Positions 16,887 to 25,290 of a stretch of DNA of 64,000 nucleotides are shown here, piece after piece. Position 1 is the stretch's first letter. The number at the start of each line of letters is the position of its first letter. Origin of the DNA: Gemmatimonadaceae bacterium (lineage in GTDB: Bacteria > Gemmatimonadota > Gemmatimonadetes > Gemmatimonadales > Gemmatimonadaceae); assembly GCA_036003045.1 (NCBI GenBank), contig DASYSS010000022.1:1-64000 (forward strand), given 5' to 3'. Under the pieces are notes generated by a model that had not been told where the DNA came from, ran no database searches, and worked only from the letters and a program-made list of their open reading frames with translations. The position numbers and the translations under genes are program-made.

Positions 16887-18232
16887 CCGAACGCCCGCCG
16901 CCCGCTGCCGCCCGGTTTCGCGCCATCGGCTTGAGCGAAGAGGCCGTCGAAGCAAAGGTGGCGTTGTTCCAGAACGCGGAGGCGGCGCTGGCCACGCTCC
17001 GCGCCCGCGAACGCGGCTCCAATTCGGCGCGGGCGTTCTGGGTCCCCGGCCGTGTGGAGTTTCTGGGAAAGCACACGGACTACGCGGGCGGCCGCAGTCT
17101 GCTCTGCGCGATCGAGCGGGGCATCTGTATCGTCGCGCTACCGCGCTCAGACCGTCGGCTGCGGATCGCCGACGCGCGGATTGGCGAGGTTGTCGAAGGC
17201 ACGGTCGATCCCTACGTGCGCGCGACCGATGGACATTGGTCGACGTATCCGTTCACCGTCGCGCGCCGGATCGCGCGCGATTTCGGCGAGGCCGAGTCGC
17301 TGGTCGGCGCCGACATCGCGTTCGCGAGCGACCTCCCGGCGGCATCGGGCATGAGCAGCTCGAGCGCGTTGGTCGTGGCGACCTTCCTGGCGCTGGCCGA
17401 CGTCAACGGACTCGCGTCGCGCGATCTCTATCAGAGAGTCTTTCCCAGAACTGACGTTCTCGCTGGATATCTCGGCGCGGTCGAGAATGGTTACGCCTTC
17501 GAGGCGTTCGCGGGCGACACAGGCGTGGGAACGTTCGGGGGCAGTGAAGACCACACGGCGATCCTCTGCGCTCGGCCCGACGCGTTGATCCAATACTCGT
17601 TCTGCCCCGTACGATTCGAGCGGCAGGTTCCGCTGCCGAAGGACCACGAGCTGGTCCTCGCATCGTGCGGCGTGGTGGCCGAAAAGATCGGCGGCGCGCG
17701 CGAGGCCTACAATCGGCTGTCGCGGTCGACGCAGGAGTTGGCGGCGCGGTGGCGCGAAACGACGGGACGAGGCGACGCCACGCTCGGCGACGCCCTCGCG
17801 TCGTCGCCGGACGGCGCCGCGCGCCTGCTCGCGATGGCGTCGGATTGCGACGCAGAGCTGCGCGAACGCCTCGAGCAATTCGTGCACGAGAGCGCGGAGT
17901 TGATTCCGGGGTCTGGCGACGCGTTGCTTCGCGGCGATCTTTCTGCGCTTGGCGATCTGGTGGATCGGTCGCAAGCGGGCGCCGAACGTCTGCTCAAGAA
18001 CCAAATCGAGGAGACGATCCGGCTGGTGCGCGACGCACGGAACATGGGCGCCACGGCCGCGTCGGCGTTCGGCGCGGGATTTGGCGGCGCCGTTTGGGCG
18101 CTCGTTCCGTCGGCGGAGGCGCTGCCGTTCAAGGCGCAGTGGTCGGAGCGGTACAAGGAGCGTTTTCCGTCCGCGGCGGCAAAGGCGTCGTTCTTCGTCA
18201 CGAGAGCCGGGCCCGCGGCGACGCGCATCTAA
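16883..18232 (+). CDS. galactokinase-like GHMP kinase
   Basis: The galactokinase signature is present in the form GRVEFLGKHTDYAGGRSL, with Lys where galactokinases usually have Glu. The GHMP ATP-binding loop is LPAASGMSSSSALVVATF, and the C-terminal GHMP motif is GATAASAFGAGFGGAVWAL. The product would phosphorylate a monosaccharide at C1. The start is uncertain. CTG at 16883 overlaps the stop of the upstream gene (CTGA) and gives 449 residues; TTG at 16931 also keeps the conserved part. The tight overlap with the symporter-nucleotidyltransferase gene implies translational coupling and a shared substrate: transport, phosphorylation, nucleotidylation. The Glu-to-Lys change and the company suggest a sugar other than plain galactose, but this is not shown. 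Confidence 0.87.
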   Translation: MTERPPPAAARFRAIGLSEEAVEAKVALFQNAEAALATLRARERGSNSARAFWVPGRVEFLGKHTDYAGGRSLLCAIERGICIVALPRSDRRLRIADARIGEVVEGTVDPYVRATDGHWSTYPFTVARRIARDFGEAESLVGADIAFASDLPAASGMSSSSALVVATFLALADVNGLASRDLYQRVFPRTDVLAGYLGAVENGYAFEAFAGDTGVGTFGGSEDHTAILCARPDALIQYSFCPVRFERQVPLPKDHELVLASCGVVAEKIGGAREAYNRLSRSTQELAARWRETTGRGDATLGDALASSPDGAARLLAMASDCDAELRERLEQFVHESAELIPGSGDALLRGDLSALGDLVDRSQAGAERLLKNQIEETIRLVRDARNMGATAASAFGAGFGGAVWALVPSAEALPFKAQWSERYKERFPSAAAKASFFVTRAGPAATRI

Positions 18233-18283
18233 CGCCGCCGCCGCGGTACTTCCGCGCGACGGGCCGCCGTGCACCTTATCCGC

Positions 18284-20320
18284 ATGATATCACGCCGAGA
18301 GTTTCTCGATCGAAGCGGGCGTCTCGCGCTTGGTGCGGGCATTCTGCGCGCCGGCGAGAGCATCGATGCCATGATTCCATTCGCCGGTGCGAACGCGCTC
18401 AGATCGAGCGCGCGGCTGCAGGATCGCGTGCTGACGCTCGGCAACGAGTCGATCATCGCGACGTGGAGTCTCGCCAACAATTCGCTGCATCCGGCGAAGC
18501 TGACCGACCGGCTGAACCGCGCCGATCTTCCCGTCTCGAGCGAGTTGTTCACGCTGACGCTCGGTGCCGGGCCGACGGCGACCGTGCTTCCATCGAGCGC
18601 GTTTCGAATCGTCGGTGACGCGCGCACGGAGACGCTTTCGGCAAACGCATCGGCGTCGAGAAAATCGGAGCGCCTGCCGGGGAACAGTGTCGTGGTCACG
18701 CTCCGCGACCCCGAGGGCCGGCTCGAGGTCGGTTGGCGCGGCGTGCTGCGCGACGGCTCGACGTACGTGCGGCAGGAGTTGTCGGTGCGGGCGCTCTCCG
18801 GCGAAGTGCCGCTGCGCGACGTCACCCTCTTCGACTTCACCGCCCCACGAACGTGGGTGAGCGGCACGGTGCACGGCTCGCCGATCGTCGTCGACGACGC
18901 GTACTACGCATTCGAGCATCCGCTCGCGAACAACGGAGTGGACGGCGACCGCGTGCGCTGCCGAATGCCGCGCACGCTGCCACTCAAGCCGGGCACGACG
19001 CTCGAGGTCAGCTCGGTCGTCGGCGTGACGCGCAGCGGCCAGCTCCGACGCGACTTTCTCGCCTATGTCGAACGCGAGCGCGCGCATCCCTATCGCACGT
19101 TCCTGCACTACAACTCCTGGTACGACATCGGCTACTTCTCGAAGTTCAGCGAGTCGGACGCGCTCGGCGCGGTGAACGCGTTCGGGACGGAGCTCCACGA
19201 ACAGCGCGGCGTTGCGCTCGATTCGTTCCTGTTCGACGACGGTTGGGACGACCCAACGACGCTCTGGCGGTTCAATTCCGGATTTCCAAACGGATTCAGC
19301 GCCGTGCGCGACGCGACGCACAAGTTTGGCTCGGCGCCGGGCGTATGGATGTCGCCCTGGGGCGGCTACGGCAAACCGCACGACGACCGTGTCGCATTCG
19401 GCAAACAGCAGGGTTTCGAGACGAACGACCGCGGGTTCGCGCTCTCGGGGCCCGTGTACTATCAGCGCTTTCGCGACACGTGCATGGACATGATCCGCCG
19501 GTACGGCGTGAATCAGTTCAAGTTCGATGGCACGGGAAACGCCGCAAGCACGGCGCCGGGCAGCGCGTTCGACAGCGACTTCGATGCGGCGATCCATTTG
19601 ATCGCCGAGCTGCGAGCGGAGAAGCCGGACTTGTACGTGAACCTCACGACCGGAACGTATCCGTCGCCGTTCTGGCTTCGCTGGGCCGATTCGATTTGGC
19701 GTGGGGGCGAAGATCATTCATTCGCCGGAGTGGGCTCGAGCCGCCAACGATGGATCACGTATCGCGACGCGGACACGTACGACCACGTCGTCCGAGCCGG
19801 CGCGCTCTTCCCGCTCAGCTCATTGATGCTGCACGGTCTGATCTACGCCAAATCGGCGCACAATCTGAACACCGACCCAGGCAACGACTTCGCCAACGAG
19901 GTTCACGCGTACTTCGGCAACGGCACCCAGCTGCAAGAGATGTACATCACGCCCGCGCTTCTCTCGAAGGAGAATTGGGATGCGATTGCCGAGCACGCGA
20001 AGTGGTCGCGCGCGAACGCGGATACCCTGTTCGACACGCACTGGATCGGCGGCGATCCGCTGCGACTCGAGCCCTATGGCTGGGCGGCTTGGTCGGAGAA
20101 GAAGGGTATCGTCACGGTGAGAAACCCGAGCGAGCGGCCGCGGACGATCGGAATCGAACTTGGGCGGGACTTGGAGTTGCCGTCCCGTGCGCCGACCGGC
20201 TACGCCGCACGCAACCCGTTCGTGGGGCGCGACGTGCCGCGAGCCTTTCGGGCGGGGGAAGAGCAGCGAATATCTCTAGCGCCGTTCGAGGTGCTGACGA
20301 TCGAATTCGTGCCACGTTGA
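18284..20320 (+). CDS. Tat-exported alpha-galactosidase-like glycoside hydrolase
   Basis: ATG at 18284 gives a twin-arginine signal (SRREFLDRSGRLALGAG); a GTG at 18269 is the alternative. The 678-residue protein has an N-terminal beta-rich domain and a TIM-barrel region from about residue 270. Barrel motifs resemble GH36/clan D and related families: FLFDDGWDDPTTLW, GVWMSPWGGYGK, then NQFKFDGTGN, in which D415 is the likely nucleophile. The C-terminus is a small beta domain (VTVRNPSERPRTIGIELG). Exact GH family is uncertain. It follows the galactokinase-like gene by about 50 bases on the same strand and could release the sugar taken up by the symporter. Confidence 0.82.
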   Translation: MISRREFLDRSGRLALGAGILRAGESIDAMIPFAGANALRSSARLQDRVLTLGNESIIATWSLANNSLHPAKLTDRLNRADLPVSSELFTLTLGAGPTATVLPSSAFRIVGDARTETLSANASASRKSERLPGNSVVVTLRDPEGRLEVGWRGVLRDGSTYVRQELSVRALSGEVPLRDVTLFDFTAPRTWVSGTVHGSPIVVDDAYYAFEHPLANNGVDGDRVRCRMPRTLPLKPGTTLEVSSVVGVTRSGQLRRDFLAYVERERAHPYRTFLHYNSWYDIGYFSKFSESDALGAVNAFGTELHEQRGVALDSFLFDDGWDDPTTLWRFNSGFPNGFSAVRDATHKFGSAPGVWMSPWGGYGKPHDDRVAFGKQQGFETNDRGFALSGPVYYQRFRDTCMDMIRRYGVNQFKFDGTGNAASTAPGSAFDSDFDAAIHLIAELRAEKPDLYVNLTTGTYPSPFWLRWADSIWRGGEDHSFAGVGSSRQRWITYRDADTYDHVVRAGALFPLSSLMLHGLIYAKSAHNLNTDPGNDFANEVHAYFGNGTQLQEMYITPALLSKENWDAIAEHAKWSRANADTLFDTHWIGGDPLRLEPYGWAAWSEKKGIVTVRNPSERPRTIGIELGRDLELPSRAPTGYAARNPFVGRDVPRAFRAGEEQRISLAPFEVLTIEFVPR

Positions 20321-20335
20321 TCGAGCGCTGTACCT

Positions 20336-20480
20336 GCAACTGCCTCATGGCAGGGACGCAGAGGACGCGGAGACAGCCAAGACGCCTGAGCTACGCCGCC
20401 GCCTGTCTGCCCAAAATTCCGGCTTGGTGCGCGACATGGACTGGTTGTTCTCTGCGTCTCTCTGCGGTAAAGCAGTTCCA
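20336..20480. repeat. MITE-like element with inverted CGCAGAG-rich ends (copy 2)
   Basis: The left end (20336-20372) reads GCAACTGCC, then GGGACGCAGAGGACGCGGAG. The right end (20450-20480), read on the other strand, gives GGAACTGCTTTACCGCAGAG followed by AGACGCAGAG. Both match the ends of the 13981-14219 element. It fills most of the gap between the glycoside hydrolase gene and ahcY, whose 3' ends face each other. No gene is inside. Confidence 0.6.
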
Positions 20481-20515
20481 CGAGCTCGCCTGACAGAAGG
20501 TCCAAGCAAAGGTCC

Positions 20516-22024
<1,509 letters not shown>

Positions 22025-22966
22025 TCATTGCTTGCGGCCTGTGGCCACGAACAGCGTGGGACCTTTCGCTTCCGGCGCGACAGGAAGCGGTTGATAGCGG
22101 CAGTTCGCGAAACCGGCACCTTCGAGCCATGCGATCATCTGCGCTCCGTCGAACCCCTGCCAGACGTGTCCGAGCTGCACGACGTAGTCGACGCGGTCGT
22201 GCGACATGAGGTCCACGACCAGCAGCCGTCCACCGGGCCGAAGTACGCGCCGAACCTCCGCCATCGCGCGCGCCGGGTCGGTGACGAAGTGCGCGACGAG
22301 AAACAGAATCGCCGCATCGAGCGCGCCATCGTCGATCGGCAGCGATTCGATCGTGCCGACGCGCAGCTCGACGTTGTCGTGCGACGCGAGTCGCGTGCGT
22401 GCGGACTCGAGCATCGGGCCCGACTCGTCCACGGCGACGACCTTCGCGACGCACGGCGCGAGCGCTTCGGCGACGTGCCCCGTTCCGCAGCCCAGGTCGC
22501 CCACGACCCAGCTCTCGTCGAGCAGATGGAGCAACGCAAGCAGGTCGGCGCGCTCGCCGATCATCTCCGAGCGCATCACGTCCCACAGCTTCGACGAGTC
22601 GCGAAAGAACACGATCGCTTTGTCGCGCCGCTTGGCGAGAACGCCCTCGGCGCGCCGCTCATCCTGCCGCGAGCCGGCGCCGGCGGAGATTTGCCCGCGC
22701 ACGACCGACCAGAGCGACTTTGTGGATTCATCGAGACGGTCGCCGAGCATTCGATAGAACCGGCTCGTGCCCTCGCCGCGCGAGACCAGCCAGCCGTCAT
22801 CGGCGAGCAGCTTGAGATGCCGGCTCACCGTCGACTGCGGCAACTGCAGAATCGTGCACAGCTCTCCGACGGTGAGCTCGTGCCGCTCGAGCAGCAGCAA
22901 CACCCGGCTCCGGGTGGGGTCGGCGAGGATGGAAAGCTGTTCGAGTACGTTGGGTCCGGAACTCAT
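22025..22966 (-). CDS. ArsR-family regulator fused to a SAM-dependent methyltransferase domain (SahR-like)
   Basis: ATG at 22966 is chosen because ArsR homology starts at once (LEQLSILADPTRSRVLLLLE, then LCTILQLPQSTVSRHLKLLADDGWL). Residues about 10-95 are the winged helix. Residues about 140-310 are a class I methyltransferase fold with motif I VVGDLGCGTGHVAEAL and LRPGGRLLVVDLM. In Proteobacteria SahR has this architecture and represses SAM-cycle genes such as ahcY in response to SAH (established knowledge). Here ahcY is the next gene, 24 bases away. No metal-binding CxC motif is seen. Two palindromes upstream (22968-22983 and 23013-23024) are candidate operators. A catalytic methyltransferase role cannot be excluded. 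Confidence 0.88.
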   Translation of the reverse strand: MSSGPNVLEQLSILADPTRSRVLLLLERHELTVGELCTILQLPQSTVSRHLKLLADDGWLVSRGEGTSRFYRMLGDRLDESTKSLWSVVRGQISAGAGSRQDERRAEGVLAKRRDKAIVFFRDSSKLWDVMRSEMIGERADLLALLHLLDESWVVGDLGCGTGHVAEALAPCVAKVVAVDESGPMLESARTRLASHDNVELRVGTIESLPIDDGALDAAILFLVAHFVTDPARAMAEVRRVLRPGGRLLVVDLMSHDRVDYVVQLGHVWQGFDGAQMIAWLEGAGFANCRYQPLPVAPEAKGPTLFVATGRKQ

Positions 22967-22967
22967 T

Positions 22968-22983
22968 ATCCGTCTATCCGGAT
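22968..22983. promoter_or_regulatory. candidate SahR-like operator, ATCCG-N6-CGGAT
   Basis: A perfect 5-bp inverted repeat with 6-base spacing lies 1 base upstream of the regulator start codon, where it would overlap the ribosome-binding site. Its position suits autorepression of the regulator-ahcY operon. No second copy was found near metK. Confidence 0.4.
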
Positions 22984-23012
22984 GAAACGTATAACGACTC
23001 GTTCGATCCGTC

Positions 23013-23024
23013 AACGCATGCGTT
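23013..23024. promoter_or_regulatory. 12-bp perfect palindrome in a divergent promoter region
   Basis: AACGCATGCGTT lies between the SahR-like gene (minus) and the ECF sigma gene (plus), 46 bases upstream of the former. It is a candidate binding site for either regulator; no evidence decides between them. Confidence 0.35.
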
Positions 23025-23074
23025 AAGTGGCTGCTTTATAGCGACTTGAGTCACTTATCAAGAGCCGCCAAACC

Positions 23075-23100
23075 GCAACTGCTCAACGGAGAGACGCAGA
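23075..23100 (+). repeat. single arm of the CGCAGAG-rich dispersed repeat
   Basis: GCAACTGCTCAACGGAGAGA and the following CGCAGA match the ends of the two MITE-like elements at 13981-14219 and 20336-20480. No inverted partner is visible nearby, so this looks like a solo or decayed copy in the leader of the ECF sigma gene. Confidence 0.5.
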
Positions 23101-23138
23101 CCGGAACTAACGACCTGATTTGTGGCACTCATGCTGTG

Positions 23139-23750
23139 ATGTCCGACCCGGCCACCCACACGCCTCCGTTGTCATACTCTATTGTGAGCCTCTCGAAGGA
23201 CGATCAGCCGGCGACCGATCCAGAGCTGTATGGGCGCGTCTACGCGGAGCTGAAACGGATGGCGCGCCACCACCTTCGTGGTGCCGACGCCGTGACCCTG
23301 TCGACCACGGAACTCGTTCACGAGGCCTATCTCAAGCTTCACGGCCAGGCGGATTGGGAGGGACGAGCCCATTTCTTCGGCGCCGCCGCGCGAGCGATGC
23401 GCGAGGTGCTCGTCGATTTCGCCCGCCGCCGAGGGGCGACGAAGCGAGGCGGCGATGCAACGCGTGTCTCGCTCAGCGAAGGCGACGTCGCGCTGGAGAT
23501 GCAGCTCGACGACATCCTCGCGCTGGACGAAGCGCTCGGACGGCTCGCCGTGGTCGACGAGCGGCTGCGTCGCATCGTAGAACTGCGATTCTTCGGCGGC
23601 TTCTCGGAGAAGGAGATATCGGAGCTGCTTCGGGTCTCGGCGCGAACGATCGAGCGGGACTGGCTCAAGGCCCGCCTGTTCCTCCTTCGTGAGCTCGAGT
23701 CGGCGACGGCGCGAAAACTCGCCGGGCGCGAGGACTCGACGACCGAATAG
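23139..23750 (+). CDS. ECF-like sigma factor (Sig-70_X6 type)
   Basis: The product has 203 residues from ATG at 23139. Region 2 reads LYGRVYAELKRMARHHLRGADAVTLSTTELVHEAYLKLHG, split by the long linker typical of the group that is common near TPR kinases in Acidobacteriota, Planctomycetota and Gemmatimonadota. Then come HFFGAAARAMREVLVDFARRR and region 4 (VELRFFGGFSEKEISELLRVSARTIERDWLKARLFL). Such factors are often encoded beside a serine/threonine kinase with TPR repeats. Here the kinase is present at 25291-27957 but in opposite orientation, with a peroxidase gene between. The promoters it controls are unknown. Confidence 0.94.
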   Translation: MSDPATHTPPLSYSIVSLSKDDQPATDPELYGRVYAELKRMARHHLRGADAVTLSTTELVHEAYLKLHGQADWEGRAHFFGAAARAMREVLVDFARRRGATKRGGDATRVSLSEGDVALEMQLDDILALDEALGRLAVVDERLRRIVELRFFGGFSEKEISELLRVSARTIERDWLKARLFLLRELESATARKLAGREDSTTE

Positions 23751-23900
23751 CCGGATCAGCCGGCCCCCCACCGCACTTCCGGGGGGCCGGTGTCGGAAAT
23801 CCTCGCGCTTTTGCGCATGTCCCTCAAGGGGCCGCGTCGAAGTCGATGCGCCCGGGACCCATCCGCAGTAAGCCGCGAAAAGATCCGAGGGGACAGTCCG

Positions 23901-25286
23901 ATGAACCGCCTCCAGTGGAGCAGGCGAGCGTTACTGTTGTCAGCCGTTTTTGGTCCGGTCGCATGCTCCGACAGAATGACCGAAGCCCCGACCGCACCGA
24001 GCGCCGCGCGACCCGACGCCGCTTCGGCCGACGTCATCACGCCGCAACTGATTCGACAGCTTGCCGCCGGGCGTGGAATCGTTCCCCTCCCTCCGGCGCC
24101 GCACGTCCGCCCTGCGCTCGCGAAGCTCGGCCAGGCGCTCGCGTTCGACAAGATTCTGAGCGGTAATCGCGACATCTCGTGCATGACATGTCACCTCCCG
24201 GCGTTCTCCACGGGCGATGACAAGAGCTTGGCGGTCGGCCAGGGTGGCACCGGCCTCGGGCCGACGCGCGAGCCGCCCGCGACGGGCTTCATTCCGCGCA
24301 ATGGCCCCGCGCTCTTCAACCTGCACGCGATGAAGCATCTGTTCTGGGACGGACGCGTCGAGGTCGATGCACAGGGCGGCTTCCATACACCGGCCGGAAA
24401 TCAGATCCCCCCCGAGATCGCGAAGGTGTTCGAGTTCGGCGCGCTGTCGGCGCAGCCGATGTTCCCGCCGACCAATCGATTCGAGATGCGCGCATTTGGG
24501 AACAGCAACGAGCTGGCCCAAATCGACGACAACGATCTCCCAGGTATCTGGGCGGGCATCATGAAGCGGCTCGGCGCGATCGGCGAATACCGCGGATTGT
24601 TCGAGGCGGCGTACCCCGGCACGAAGTTCGAGGATATGACGTTCGCGCACGCATCGAACGCGATCGCCGGTTTCATCATCGATCAGTTCACGTTCAACAA
24701 CTCGCCGTGGGATCGGTTCCTCGCCGGCAACGACAACGCGCTGACGCCGCGGCAACTCGCCGGCGCGCAGACTTTTCTCACGCTCAAGTGCTCGCTCTGC
24801 CACAATGGGTCGACGTTCAGCGACGAGGAGTTCCACGACGTTGCCGTCGCGCAGATCGGACCCGGCGAAGGCGACGGAGTCTCAGGGCACGACGACTTCG
24901 GCCGCATGCGAGTGACCGGGAACGCGGCCGACAAGTACCTCTTCCGTACGACGCCCCTGCGCAACGTGGAATTGACCGGACCGTACGGCCACGACGGCGC
25001 GATCGTCACGCTCCGCGCGTTCGTCGAGCACTACAGCCAGTCCGATCTCAAACTGCAGAACTACGACCCGACGCAGCTCGAAGCCGCGCTGCAAGGCACG
25101 CTTCAGCCGAACCAATCCGCCATTCTCGCGCAGCGCGACCCGCTTCTCGCGGGCGTCGTGTTGACTCCCGACTTGGTCGACCAGCTCATGGATTACATGA
25201 GCGCTCTCACCGATCCCGCGGCCCGCAACTTGTCGCGCTCAACGCCGGTCCGAGTGCCGAGCAAGCTGCCTATCGACAAGCCGTAG
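23901..25286 (+). CDS. di-haem cytochrome c peroxidase-like lipoprotein
   Basis: ATG at 23901 follows GAGGGGAC and gives a signal ending in GPVAC, a borderline lipobox; earlier starts would bury it. The 461-residue product has two c-type haem sites, CMTCH (C94-H98) and CSLCH (C297-H301), plus the motifs QALAFDKILSGNRDISCMTC-like and FRTTPLRNVELTGPYGHDGA of the CCP/MauG family. It would reduce hydrogen peroxide in the periplasm using electrons from a small cytochrome or, if MauG-like, oxidise a protein side chain. It ends 4 bases from the stop of the convergent kinase gene. Upstream ECF sigma control is possible but not shown. Confidence 0.92.
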   Translation: MNRLQWSRRALLLSAVFGPVACSDRMTEAPTAPSAARPDAASADVITPQLIRQLAAGRGIVPLPPAPHVRPALAKLGQALAFDKILSGNRDISCMTCHLPAFSTGDDKSLAVGQGGTGLGPTREPPATGFIPRNGPALFNLHAMKHLFWDGRVEVDAQGGFHTPAGNQIPPEIAKVFEFGALSAQPMFPPTNRFEMRAFGNSNELAQIDDNDLPGIWAGIMKRLGAIGEYRGLFEAAYPGTKFEDMTFAHASNAIAGFIIDQFTFNNSPWDRFLAGNDNALTPRQLAGAQTFLTLKCSLCHNGSTFSDEEFHDVAVAQIGPGEGDGVSGHDDFGRMRVTGNAADKYLFRTTPLRNVELTGPYGHDGAIVTLRAFVEHYSQSDLKLQNYDPTQLEAALQGTLQPNQSAILAQRDPLLAGVVLTPDLVDQLMDYMSALTDPAARNLSRSTPVRVPSKLPIDKP

Positions 25287-25290
25287 TGAG

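Noticed and set aside
18269-18284. GTG at 18269 as the start of the glycoside hydrolase
   Set aside because: It would add five residues before the twin-arginine signal; ATG at 18284 puts the Tat motif at the usual position.
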